Assembly: GCA_028291305.1 (NCBI GenBank)
Contig: JAQGII010000266.1
Coordinates: 1-12,425 of the forward strand
DNA from: Caulobacteraceae bacterium
GTDB taxonomy: Bacteria > Pseudomonadota > Alphaproteobacteria > Caulobacterales > Caulobacteraceae
Length of the DNA: 12,425 bases
Direction of reading: 5' to 3'
In this document: piece after piece, positions 1 to 6,833 of the stretch
Layout of the letters: every line of letters begins with the position of its first letter
Position numbering within the stretch: the stretch's first letter is position 1
Notes under the pieces: model-generated
The model's database searches: none
What the model was told of the DNA's origin: nothing
Seen by the model: the letters and a program-made list of their open reading frames with translations, nothing else
Position numbers and translations under genes: made by a program

Positions 1-132
1 GTTCCGAACCAAAGGGCACGTTCCCACGTGTTACTCACCCGTCCGCCACTAATCCCGAAGGATCCGTTCGACTTGCATGTGTTAGGCCTGCCGCCAGCGT
101 TCGCTCTGAGCCAGGATCAAACTCTCAGGTTG
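1..132 (-). rRNA. rrs: 16S ribosomal RNA, 5' end only (partial)
   Basis: Read on the minus strand this is the first ~130 nt of 16S rRNA. The universal bacterial 27F primer site (AGAGTTTGATCCTGGCTCAG) is present at about 106-125, followed by the usual GAACGCTGGCGGCAGGCCTAACACATGCAAGTCGAACG block and GTGAGTAACACGTGGGAACG. The V1 loop (GGATCCTTCGGGATTAGTGG) is the short Caulobacterales type. The 5' end is placed at ~132 by analogy with E. coli 16S, where 8 nt precede GAGTTTGATC; the exact mature end is inferred. The gene runs out of the window at position 1, so the rest of the rrn operon lies to the left. Confidence 0.98.
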
Positions 133-159
133 AGTTGACTTCTGACATCGTTTCCATCT

Positions 160-179
160 GTTCGGGGGAAAACCCGAAC
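160..179 (-). other. rrn leader hairpin near the 16S 5' end
   Basis: A perfect 7-bp stem, GTTCGGG (160-166) and CCCGAAC (173-179), with a 6-nt loop, about 28 nt upstream of the 16S 5' end in the transcript. Its place in the spacer just before mature 16S suggests a leader fold that helps processing or 16S folding; this role is inferred. Confidence 0.5.
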
Positions 180-300
180 GGTGATGGGCGTTCATTTGCG
201 TAGTATTATTTGACGAGTTCCCATTCGATATGACCCCGAGCAAGCTCGAGATCACACTTCATGGTATCTTCAAAAAAGACCGCATTTGGTCAGTCGTCGA

Positions 301-322
301 GATGCTCCCCGTAAGGAGCATC
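301..322 (-). other. rrn leader hairpin
   Basis: A perfect 8-bp inverted repeat, GATGCTCC (301-308) and GGAGCATC (315-322), with a 6-nt loop. In the leftward transcript it lies 43 nt downstream of the boxA-like element. A hairpin in the boxA region of an rRNA leader is typical of antitermination or RNase III processing regions, but in the E. coli leader boxB comes before boxA, so the boxB label would be speculative. Confidence 0.5.
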
Positions 323-364
323 GCTAGGACACCGCCGCCTGCGTTTCTCTTTCCAAATCAACAA

Positions 365-376
365 TGTCAAAGACCC
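365..376 (-). promoter_or_regulatory. boxA-like rRNA antitermination site
   Basis: On the minus strand this reads GGGTCTTTGACA, sharing the CTTTnACA core of bacterial boxA (E. coli TGCTCTTTAACA), and continues as TTGTTGATTTGGAAAGAG, a context I associate with alphaproteobacterial rRNA leaders. BoxA is the NusB/NusE (S10) binding site that makes rRNA transcription resistant to Rho. It lies about 50 nt downstream of the expected start of the 429-457 promoter, where boxA is expected. Its TTGACA also resembles a -35 box, but no good -10 follows at 17 bp (GAAACG). Confidence 0.6.
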
Positions 377-428
377 GAACCGGCTGACCGGCCCCACCGT
401 TTAACGCCCGGTGGTCGGCGGAGGCGGC

Positions 429-457
429 GTTCTAGTCGCCTCGGTTTTCCGTGTCAA
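429..457 (-). promoter_or_regulatory. rrn promoter, proximal (TTGACA-N17-TAGAAC)
   Basis: Minus strand: a perfect -35 TTGACA (457-452), a 17-bp spacer and a -10 TAGAAC (434-429), followed by a GC-rich discriminator (GCCGCCTCC) typical of stringently controlled rRNA promoters. An A-rich tract (AGAAAAAAG, complement of 472-480) lies just upstream of the -35 and could act as an UP element. The start site would be near 422, giving a leader of about 290 nt before 16S. Promoter strength and use are inferred from sequence only. Confidence 0.75.
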
Positions 458-607
458 CCGACCCTTTCGGGCTTTTTTCTCGTCGCCGGCGAGGCCGGTT
501 CGGAGCGCTTTCTCTGACCTAGCCGGGGCTGGATTAGAGCGCAAAAATCACTGCGGGCCGCCGAGGGGCTTCCCTCATAAGTCCGTAGCGATTCGATTGG
601 AGGCCGG

Positions 608-636
608 AGATTAGCTAGATGGTTCCGAAAAATCAA
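608..636 (-). promoter_or_regulatory. possible weak additional rrn promoter
   Basis: Minus strand TTGATT (636-631), 17 bp, TAATCT (613-608), followed by a GC-rich CCGGCCTCC. The hexamers are poor matches, but spacing and discriminator resemble the two stronger promoters on either side. Could be chance. Confidence 0.25.
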
Positions 637-691
637 GAGGCTTTTGAACCCCTCGGCTTCGGCGCCGCCCGTCCCCGACCGGGGAGCGGCG

Positions 692-720
692 TATCTATTG
701 GCCGCCGTTCCCAGTGTCAA
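692..720 (-). promoter_or_regulatory. rrn promoter, distal (TTGACA-N17-TAGATA)
   Basis: Minus strand: perfect -35 TTGACA (720-715), exactly 17 bp, -10 TAGATA (697-692), then a GC-rich discriminator (CGCCGCTCCCC). It shares its design with the promoter at 429-457, 263 bp further downstream in the rrn direction, so the operon appears to have tandem promoters, as is common for bacterial rRNA operons. Confidence 0.65.
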
Positions 721-739
721 TCGACTTCCAGATTTTCTT

Positions 740-772
740 CGTTTCGGGTGGAACCCTGGGGTTCCGGAAACG
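740..772. repeat. Nested palindrome upstream of rrn promoters
   Basis: An inner perfect inverted repeat GGAACCC-TG-GGGTTCC (750-765) is enclosed by an outer one, CGTTTC (740-745) with GAAACG (767-772), separated by GGGT on one side and a single G on the other. It lies 20 bp upstream of the distal rrn -35 box. It could be a protein-binding site or an RNA hairpin; there is no U-tract on either side to make it a clear terminator. Confidence 0.55.
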
Positions 773-975
773 AAATTCGCGCGCCGCCGGAGGGGCGCTT
801 GAAAACATCTGCATGTCGCTGACGGCGTCTATTTAGCGAAGGCCTCGCGCGGCGCAAGGGCGAATTGTCCGCCTCACACATAAACTGCACATTTCCGTCA
901 CAACGGCCCGGCGCGCGCGTCGGCTTGCAGCCGCCTCCCCGCCCCCCTATCCCTCTATGGCGAGGAGATATCCGG

Positions 976-1428
976 ATGTTGTCGCAAAAAGCCCGCTACG
1001 CCCTGCGCGCCCTGGTCGAGCTGGCCCGCGCCGGGCCCGAGCAGCAGCTCACCGCGGGTGAGATCGCCGCGCGGGCGGATGCGCCGCGCAAGTTCCTGGA
1101 GGCGATCCTTCTGGAGCTGTCGCGCCGCGGCCTGGTGTTGAGCCGGCGCGGAAAGTTCGGCGGTTATGTCCTGGCCAAGCCGCCCGCGGACATCAGCTTC
1201 GCCCAGGTGATCCGGGTGATCGACGGCCCCCTGGCGCTGGCGCCCTGCGTCAGCCAGATGGCTTTCCGCAAATGCGACGACTGCGCGGATCTGGAGACCT
1301 GCGCGCTCAGGCCCGCCCTGCGCCGCGCGCGCGACGCCACAGCCGAGGTGCTGGAAACCTATAGCCTGGCGGACGCAACGCTCGACTCCGGCGGCGCGCG
1401 CACTGCGGCCGTCCTCGGCGCGGACTGA
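976..1428 (+). CDS. Rrf2-family transcriptional regulator, likely Fe-S
   Basis: A 150-aa protein of the usual Rrf2/IscR length. The N-terminus MLSQKARYALRALVEL and the winged-helix core (EIAARADAPRKFLEAILLELSRRGLVLSRRGKFGGY, about residues 29-64) are characteristic of the family, with the wing at RRGKFGGY. Four cysteines follow the dimerisation helix: C91, C100, C103, C109 (C-x8-C-x2-C-x5-C), probable iron-sulfur ligands. IscR and RirA use three cysteines with different spacing, so this is neither by simple motif and I give no symbol. The ATG at 976 is chosen over the upstream in-frame TTG at 865 because GAGGAG (962-967) sits 8 bp before it and the family N-terminus starts exactly there. It diverges from the rrn promoters and converges on the CBS gene with a 12-bp gap. 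Expected role: sensing iron, Fe-S or redox status, or cysteine metabolism; the target is unknown. Confidence 0.93.
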   Translation: MLSQKARYALRALVELARAGPEQQLTAGEIAARADAPRKFLEAILLELSRRGLVLSRRGKFGGYVLAKPPADISFAQVIRVIDGPLALAPCVSQMAFRKCDDCADLETCALRPALRRARDATAEVLETYSLADATLDSGGARTAAVLGAD

Positions 1429-1440
1429 GCCCGTCCGCCC

Positions 1441-1872
1441 TCAGGCGTGGGCGATATAGGCCTTGAGTTCCTGGGCTTCCGCCTCGGTCTCGGCAAGCTT
1501 GGTCTTCACCACGTCGCCGATGGAGACGATGCCCTTGAGCCGTCCATCCTCGCATACCGGCAGGTGGCGGACGCGGCGATCGGTCATCCGCGCCATCAAG
1601 GCGTCCACGCCTTCTGTCAGCTCGGCATAGACGACGCCCCGGGTCATGCAACTGGCGACGGACAGGCTCAGGCCCTCCATGCCCTGTTGGGCGATGGTCC
1701 GGACGATGTCGCGTTCCGAGACGATGCCGATCACATGATCCTCTTCGTCCAAGACCACCAGTGCGCCGACTTTTCGTGAATGCAGCACAGAGGCCGCCGC
1801 CAGGAGGGTTTCCTGCGGCGAACACGTGAAGACGTTGCCGCCCTTCTGCTTGAGAATCTGCGAGACCAACAT
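1441..1872 (-). CDS. Two-CBS-domain protein
   Basis: A 143-aa soluble protein made almost entirely of a tandem CBS (Bateman) pair: CBS1 at about residues 7-63 ending GIVSERDIVR (49-58), and CBS2 at about 76-130 with the RHLPV core and GIVSIGDVVK (114-123). The GIVSxxD pattern, with an Asp after the strand, is the usual adenosine-nucleotide binding signature of CBS modules. A short acidic helix closes the protein. Stand-alone CBS pairs of this length are widespread in alphaproteobacteria and are thought to sense AMP/ATP or related ligands and to act on partner proteins; the partner is not evident here. The start has a strong GGAGG eight bases upstream. It lies 99 bp downstream of the rhomboid gene on the same strand, so co-transcription is possible. 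Confidence 0.92.
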   Translation of the reverse strand: MLVSQILKQKGGNVFTCSPQETLLAAASVLHSRKVGALVVLDEEDHVIGIVSERDIVRTIAQQGMEGLSLSVASCMTRGVVYAELTEGVDALMARMTDRRVRHLPVCEDGRLKGIVSIGDVVKTKLAETEAEAQELKAYIAHA

Positions 1873-1971
1873 CAGTTGTTTCCTCCGTATTTCGCAACGC
1901 TCGCTGGAACCAGCTTCTCGCGTTTCAACCCGGTGGGCAAACCTAATCGTCGGCGAATTCCCGGCCGTCGC

Positions 1972-2625
1972 CTATTCCGCCGCGGCCCCCGTGTCGGTCG
2001 GCGCGAACAGGCGCAGGAACGGCGCGATCAGCAACACTCCGGACAGGTAGCCGGCGATGTGCGCCTCCCACCCCACCTGGACGTCGCCGATGCCCGGCGC
2101 ATAGTGCATCAGGCCCAGGATCACATTGACCACGATCCAGGCCGCGGCCGAGGCCACCACGGTGCGGCTGGCGAACGGCGACAGCCTTGGCCGGTGCTCG
2201 ATCAGCCGCGAAGCCCCGCCGAACAGGCCGGACACCGCCCCGGACGCCCCCACCAGGGGCATGGCGTCATTGGGATGCACGGCCGCATAGCCCAGGTTCC
2301 CCAGCACGCCGCACGCCAGATAGAAGAGGAAGAACCCCGCCGCCCCGCGCAATCCGAGGCCCAGCAGCCGCGCCACCGGCGCCCCGAAGGCCAGGGCGCC
2401 GATCGCGTTCATGGCCGCATGCCCCCAGCTGCCGTGGATGAACAGGGCGGAGACCAGCGTGCTCCAGCGTCCCTGTCGCAACCCCAGCCCGCTCATCCCA
2501 TACCGGCTGGCCGCCACCGCCAGGTCGAACAGCCGGTCCTGGACCGCATAGGACAGCAGGATCAGCCCGGCGACGGTCCAGACCGGCCAGGGTCCGCGAA
2601 ACGGCGGCTCGCGTTGCTGGTCCAA
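1972..2625 (-). CDS. Rhomboid-family intramembrane serine protease
   Basis: A 217-aa, mostly hydrophobic protein with about six transmembrane segments. Rhomboid hallmarks are all visible: HGSWGHAAMN at 64-73 (equivalent to the GlpG H-x4-H-x3-N in TM2, oxyanion stabilisation), GASGAVSG at 126-133 with the catalytic Ser128, and the TM6 WEAHIAGYLSG at 186-196 with the catalytic His189. It should be an active inner-membrane protease that cleaves transmembrane substrates; the substrate is unknown. The N-terminus lacks the extra cytoplasmic domain of GlpG. The start is a TTG at 2625, supported by GGAGGAG (2635-2641) about ten bases upstream and by the absence of a nearby in-frame ATG. It is transcribed leftward towards the CBS gene. 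Confidence 0.92.
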   Translation of the reverse strand: MDQQREPPFRGPWPVWTVAGLILLSYAVQDRLFDLAVAASRYGMSGLGLRQGRWSTLVSALFIHGSWGHAAMNAIGALAFGAPVARLLGLGLRGAAGFFLFYLACGVLGNLGYAAVHPNDAMPLVGASGAVSGLFGGASRLIEHRPRLSPFASRTVVASAAAWIVVNVILGLMHYAPGIGDVQVGWEAHIAGYLSGVLLIAPFLRLFAPTDTGAAAE

Positions 2626-2702
2626 GGTGATCAGGCTCCTCCATCCGGCCGGCTCCCGCGGATTTGCGGCATTGCATAACGAGTCGCGGCGGCTTTGGCG
2701 CC

Positions 2703-2708
2703 TATAAT
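2703..2708 (+). promoter_or_regulatory. Possible promoter -10 (TATAAT) for M16 gene
   Basis: A perfect TATAAT hexamer 108 bp upstream of the peptidase start, in the divergent gap between the rhomboid and M16 genes. No good -35 lies 16-18 bp upstream (the best nearby is TTGCAT at 2672, spacing 25), so this is a partial promoter call. Confidence 0.35.
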
Positions 2709-2815
2709 GTTGCTGATCGGAATAAAAACCGTCGCGCCGACGCCTTGCTATGGCCGCAAGTCGCGGCGAAGGTGCGCTTCAACGATCAAACGTCCTGAAG
2801 GCGTCCCGACTCCCC

Positions 2816-5680
2816 ATGAAATCGCTGCGTTTTGCCCTCGCCCCGGCCATGGCCCTGGCGTTGCTCGTGGGGCCGAGCCTGACTCTGGGTGTCTGCGCGG
2901 CGCAGGCCGCACCGGCCAGGACGCCGGTCGATGACCTCAGCCACTGGCCGCAGGAGTCCTCGGACGTCCGTCCCGATCCGCTGATCCGCTTCGGCCGCCT
3001 GCCCAACGGCATGCGCTATGCCCTGATGCACAACGCGACGCCGTCCGGCCAGGCCTCCTTCCGCCTGCGCTTCGCGGTCGGCTCCCTGATGGAATCCGAC
3101 CAGCAACAGGGCCTGGCTCACTTCCTCGAACACATGGCCTTCAACGGCTCGACCCACGTGCCCACTGGCGAGATGGTCAAGATCCTCGAGCGCCACGGCC
3201 TGGCCTTCGGCGCCGACACCAACGCCTCCACCGACTGGACCGAGACCGTCTACAAGCTCGACCTGCCCAAGACCGACGACGACACTGTCGACACCAGCCT
3301 GATGCTGCTGCGCGAAGTGGCCGGCGACCTGCTCATTCCCCAGTCCGCCGTGGACAGCGAGCGCGGGGTGGTGCTGTCCGAGGAGCGCCTGTCGGACTCG
3401 CCCAATTTCCGCGCCTTCCGCTCGCGCATGGAATTCTTCCTGGCGGGTCAGCTGGCCTCGCGCCGTCTGCCCATCGGCAAGGTGCCGGTGATCCAGACCA
3501 CCAAGCGCGACCTGATCGAGGACATCTACGACAAATACTACCGGCCCGAGCGCGCCACCTTGATCGCCGTGGGCGATTTCGACGTCGATGCCATGGAAGC
3601 CAAGATCAAGGCGCGCTTCTCCGGCTGGCGCAACCCCCGGCCCGTCGGGACCGAACCCGAACTCGGCGTTCCCGCCAAGCGCAGCGTGCAGACCGCCATC
3701 GTCGTGGAGCCGGGCTTGCCGACCTCCCTGCAGGTCGGCTGGGTGCAGCCTGCGGACCTGACGCCCGACAGCCGCGCCAAGCGTCGGCGCGAGATGATCG
3801 AACGGCTGGGCCTGGCGGTGCTGAACCGACGGCTGGAACGGATCGCCCGCGGCGACGCCCCGCCCTTCCTCAACGCCGGAGCCTTCGTCGGCGACGAGTT
3901 CCGCTCCGCCCGCGTCACCACGCTCCAGATCGCCGCCCGCGGCGGCGACTGGAAACCCGCCCTGGCCACGGCGATGCGCGAACAGCGCCGGCTCGTCCAA
4001 TACGGCGTCCTGCAGAGCGAGATCGACCGCGAGATCGAAGAGAGCCGGGCCAGCGTTAAGGCCCGCGCCGATTCCCAGGCCACCCGCCGCACGCCCGGCC
4101 TGGCCAACCTGATCGCCGGCTCGCTGGACGGCCGCGACGTCGTCACCAATCCCGCCCAGGACCTGGCGATGTTCGAGGACATCGTCAAAGGCCTGACCGC
4201 CGCCGAAGTCAGCGCCGCCGTGCGCAAGGCCTTCGATGGCCAGGGGCCCCTGGTGTTCCTGACCACCCCCACCGCCGTGGACGGCGGCCAGGCCGCCCTC
4301 GCCGCCGCCTTCCACGCCGCCCAGGCCGGCGCCGTCGAGGCGCCCGTCGTCGTCGCCTCCAAGGCCTGGCCCTATGATCGTTTCGGCCTGCCCGGCAAGG
4401 TCGCCGAGCGGCGCGAGGCCGCCGACGTCGGCGCCACCTTCGTCCGTTTTGAAAACGGCGTGCGCCTCACCGTCAAGCCGACCCAGTTCCGCAAGGAGCA
4501 GATCCTGGTCCAGGTGCGGGTGGGCGACGGTCGCCTTGACCTGCCCAAGGACCGGCCGAACGTGGCCTGGGCCAACGGCGCCTTCATCGAGGGCGGCCTG
4601 AAGAAGGTCACCGCCGAAGAGCTCGATCAGATGATGACCTCGAGAATCCTTGGGGCCTCCTTCAACATGGACGACAACGCCTTCGTCTTGAGCGGCTCGA
4701 CGCGCCCGTCGGACCTGCCGACCCAGATGCAGGTGCTCACGGCCTACCTGATTGATCCGGGCTTCAGGCCCGAGGCCTTCGCCCGCATGCGGACCTATGC
4801 CTTGACGCTGCGCGACCAGATGGAGGCCACCCCCAACGGCGTGGTCAACGAGAACCTCGCCTCGCTGATCCGCAGCGGCGACCAGCGCTGGGCCATGCCG
4901 AGCGACGCGGTCATCGCCTCCGCCCGGCCCGAGGACCTGCCCGCCGCCGTCGCCGGCCATCTCGCCGACGGCCCGATCGAGGTCATCGTCGTCGGCGACC
5001 TCACGGTCGATCAGGCCATCGCGGCGACCGCCGCGACCCTGGGCGCCCTGCCCCGCCCCGCCCCGTCCGCGCCGGCCGCCGAGGAGCGCAAGATCGCCTT
5101 CCCGGCGCCGACCGCCCAGCCGGTGGTGCTCACCCACAAGGGCCGCGCCGACCAGGCCGTCGCCGTGGCCGCCTGGCCGACCACCGACTTCTTCGCCGAC
5201 ACCCGTGGGGCGCGCGTCCTGCGCGTCATGGTCGAGGTGATGAAGCTGCGGATGATCGACGAGCTGAGGGTCGCCCAGGGGGCCACCTATTCGCCCAGCG
5301 CCAATCTGGAGGCGTCCCAGGACTATCCCGGCTTCGGCTATGTCTCGGCCAGCGTCGAGATTCCTCCGGCCAAGATCCAGAGCTTCTATGACGAGGTCGA
5401 CAAGATCGCCAACGATCTGCGCACCAAGGACGTCAGCCCCGACGAGCTGAAGCGCGCCACGCTTCCGCGCATCGAGGCCCTGGGCAAGGCCTTCCAGACC
5501 AACGAGTTCTGGCTCGCCAGCCTTGGCGGCGGCCAGACCGATCCGCGCCGGCTGGAGGCGATCGGCTCGCAGGTCCCGCAGCTGCAGAGCGTCACCGCCG
5601 CCGACGTCCGCCGTGCGGCCCAGACCTATCTGCTGCCCGGCAAGGCCTGGAAATTCGAGGTCCTGCCGGCCGCCAAATAG
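2816..5680 (+). CDS. Periplasmic M16 (pitrilysin-type) zinc metallopeptidase
   Basis: A 954-aa protein with a Sec signal peptide (KS-LR basic start, hydrophobic core to about residue 28, AQA cleavage site near 31). The first M16 domain carries the inverted zinc motif H102-F-L-E105-H106 in GLAHFLEHMAFNGS, and the third ligand E182 in ERGVVLSE, 75 residues after H106: a complete active site. Two further M16_C-like regions follow. The last keeps the non-catalytic domain's conserved R818/Y825 pair in ELRVAQGATYS. This two-half, ~100-kDa layout matches bacterial PqqL-like/pitrilysin-type peptidases that degrade peptides inside a closed chamber. Start: the ATG at 2816 directly opens the signal peptide; the in-frame ATG at 2750 would bury it. 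Its ribosome-binding site is weak (TGAAGG, 14 bp away). A PAS_5 gene follows 82 bp downstream. Confidence 0.93.
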   Translation: MKSLRFALAPAMALALLVGPSLTLGVCAAQAAPARTPVDDLSHWPQESSDVRPDPLIRFGRLPNGMRYALMHNATPSGQASFRLRFAVGSLMESDQQQGLAHFLEHMAFNGSTHVPTGEMVKILERHGLAFGADTNASTDWTETVYKLDLPKTDDDTVDTSLMLLREVAGDLLIPQSAVDSERGVVLSEERLSDSPNFRAFRSRMEFFLAGQLASRRLPIGKVPVIQTTKRDLIEDIYDKYYRPERATLIAVGDFDVDAMEAKIKARFSGWRNPRPVGTEPELGVPAKRSVQTAIVVEPGLPTSLQVGWVQPADLTPDSRAKRRREMIERLGLAVLNRRLERIARGDAPPFLNAGAFVGDEFRSARVTTLQIAARGGDWKPALATAMREQRRLVQYGVLQSEIDREIEESRASVKARADSQATRRTPGLANLIAGSLDGRDVVTNPAQDLAMFEDIVKGLTAAEVSAAVRKAFDGQGPLVFLTTPTAVDGGQAALAAAFHAAQAGAVEAPVVVASKAWPYDRFGLPGKVAERREAADVGATFVRFENGVRLTVKPTQFRKEQILVQVRVGDGRLDLPKDRPNVAWANGAFIEGGLKKVTAEELDQMMTSRILGASFNMDDNAFVLSGSTRPSDLPTQMQVLTAYLIDPGFRPEAFARMRTYALTLRDQMEATPNGVVNENLASLIRSGDQRWAMPSDAVIASARPEDLPAAVAGHLADGPIEVIVVGDLTVDQAIAATAATLGALPRPAPSAPAAEERKIAFPAPTAQPVVLTHKGRADQAVAVAAWPTTDFFADTRGARVLRVMVEVMKLRMIDELRVAQGATYSPSANLEASQDYPGFGYVSASVEIPPAKIQSFYDEVDKIANDLRTKDVSPDELKRATLPRIEALGKAFQTNEFWLASLGGGQTDPRRLEAIGSQVPQLQSVTAADVRRAAQTYLLPGKAWKFEVLPAAK

Positions 5681-5762
5681 CCGGAGATCGTCTCGAATCG
5701 GAACGCGCACGCTCTGGCACGGCTTTTCCTGCAAGCTTCGTGCGAAGCAGACCCGGACCGAA

Positions 5763-6311
5763 ATGTCTCATTCCAACACGACTCGGATGATCGATTACTG
5801 GAGCGCCCAGAAGGGCGATGGACCGGCGCCGCCACGCGCCGCCATCGATCCTGCGCAGTTCTCCGACATCATCACCCAGGCGTTCATGATCGGCCGCACC
5901 CGCACCGGCGTCTATCCCTTCCGCCTGGCTGGAGGGCTGCTGGAAGACCTGCACCGCCGCCCCTTGCGGGGGGCCGACTTCATGGCTCTGTGGACCGTCT
6001 CCGACCGGCCCAGGATCGCCGCCGCCGTCGAATCGGCCCTGCACCGCGGCGACGCGCTGCTGGCCCAAGTCCTTGGCCGCACGCTGCAGGGTCACCAGGC
6101 CAAGCTGGAGGTCGTGCTGGCCCCGCTGGCCGGCCCCGCCGGCCAGGTAGACAGGATGCTGGGGCTCTATCAGCCCGTGTCCCCGCTGTTCCGGCTGCAC
6201 AATGAGGCGATCGAGCACCTGTTCCTGCTGGACATCGCCTTCGCCGACACCGGCCTGGCCCCGCCCTCCCCGCTGCGCATCGCCGCCGTGGACGGCCGGC
6301 GGATCGCCTAG
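5763..6311 (+). CDS. PAS_5-family single-domain protein
   Basis: A 182-aa protein. Features of the alphaproteobacterial PAS_5 family (PF07310) are visible: the RMIDYWSAQKG start region (8-18), PPRAAIDP (23-30), FRLAGGLLEDL (53-63), LRGADFMALW (68-77) and the LGLYQPV strand (133-139). There is no kinase, cyclase or DNA-binding domain, so it must act through partners or as a ligand sensor. In Caulobacter a polar single-domain PAS protein, MopJ, controls the cell-cycle circuitry; whether this protein is its counterpart or a paralogue cannot be decided here. The ATG at 5763 has no clear ribosome-binding site; an ATG at 5787 (MIDYW) is an alternative. The gene may be read through from the M16 gene. 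The last ~20 residues are not conserved-looking. Confidence 0.82.
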   Translation: MSHSNTTRMIDYWSAQKGDGPAPPRAAIDPAQFSDIITQAFMIGRTRTGVYPFRLAGGLLEDLHRRPLRGADFMALWTVSDRPRIAAAVESALHRGDALLAQVLGRTLQGHQAKLEVVLAPLAGPAGQVDRMLGLYQPVSPLFRLHNEAIEHLFLLDIAFADTGLAPPSPLRIAAVDGRRIA

Positions 6312-6622
6312 GGTCCGAGACTGAGCGCCGGCGGGCGCGCGCTGATCGAACGGCGGGCGCCCACGCCGATTCCCGCCCCTGCGGCGACGTCGCACTTTGC
6401 AGAATCAGCCAACCGTTTGATGTTGGATCGTCGTCGCCGTCCGCACGCCGAATCATGAGGCGCGGAACGGCCGTCCGGACCTGTGCGGTCGCGGACCGAT
6501 ATTCCCATCTATTCTCGCTCTATATTTGTGACAGCTCTGTGAAACTTGATCGACGGGGCAGACTAACTGCGGAATTTCTGATGCTTAACCATTCTGAAAG
6601 CACGCTAGCATAGTCTGTGTTA

Positions 6623-6833
6623 GACGATTCGAAGGCTCCGATTGGCCTTCGGTCCTTTGAGTGGGGATTATGGCGTCATCGAATTTGCCCCGGCGGCTCC
6701 CCGAGCCGCCCCGACATGAAGGCCCGCCCGGCCCGGCGATTTCGAGCTGCGGACCGGGACTCCGGCGCCAAGCATCCGACCACATTCCCGATTCTTCCCC
6801 GAAGGGCGGACCATCACGGTCCCGCCCTTTTTT
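6623..6833 (+). promoter_or_regulatory. Candidate structured phoH leader / attenuator or sRNA
   Basis: Rightward transcript with, in order: hairpin 1, perfect 7-bp stem CGAAGGC (6630-6636) with GCCTTCG (6645-6651), extended by GAC/GTC across a bulge; hairpin 2, perfect 8-bp stem GGCGGCTC (6692-6699) with GAGCCGCC (6703-6710); and an intrinsic terminator at 6804-6833. CCGCCC at 6724-6729 can pair with GGGCGG (6804-6809) of the terminator's left arm, offering a possible antiterminator. I do not recognise a known riboswitch core (TPP, cobalamin, SAM, glycine, fluoride, ZTP and guanidine consensus elements were considered). The boundaries are approximate and the function inferred. Confidence 0.42.
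6804..6833 (+). terminator. Intrinsic terminator directly upstream of phoH
   Basis: Stem GGGCG-GACC (6804-6812) pairs with GGTC-(C)-CGCCC (6818-6827), nine base pairs with one bulged C and an ATCAC loop, followed by six T residues (6828-6833). This is a complete rho-independent terminator in the rightward direction, yet the phoH ribosome-binding site starts only 12 nt later and no annotated gene other than the PAS_5 gene, about 490 bp upstream, is served by it. Confidence 0.85.

Larger units (their letters stand above)
133..975. other. rrn upstream/leader region without a protein gene
   Basis: About 840 bp between the 16S 5' end and the divergent Rrf2 gene. Short open frames here have no family resemblance, no ribosome-binding sites and run through promoter and leader elements, so I call no gene. 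On the minus strand the region holds sigma70-type promoters at 692-720 and 429-457, a boxA-like site at 365-376 and perfect hairpins at 301-322 and 160-179, the usual parts of an rRNA operon promoter and leader. A large palindrome lies at 740-772. The stretch from about 773 to 960 must also hold the rightward Rrf2 promoter, but I see no convincing -35/-10 pair for it. Confidence 0.85.

Noticed and set aside
461..480. CCCTTTCGGGCTTTTTT as a plus-strand terminator
   Set aside because: The stem is only 3-4 bp and nothing is transcribed rightward into it; it is better read as the A-rich tract upstream of the leftward rrn promoter.
230..822. Short open frames of 67-95 codons in the rrn upstream region
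   Set aside because: They lie across promoters, boxA and leader hairpins on either strand, lack ribosome-binding sites and have random composition.
5715..5732. A TGGCACG...TGC element resembling a sigma54 promoter before the PAS_5 gene
   Set aside because: The GG-to-GC distance is 13 bases instead of the required 10, so it cannot be a sigma54 -24/-12 promoter.
2786..5734. A 982-codon open frame on the minus strand covering the whole M16 gene
   Set aside because: Its product is low-complexity (Gly, Asp, Leu, His, Gln) with no family resemblance. It is the expected antisense shadow of a GC-rich gene with strong third-position bias; the plus-strand frame has a signal peptide and intact zinc motif.
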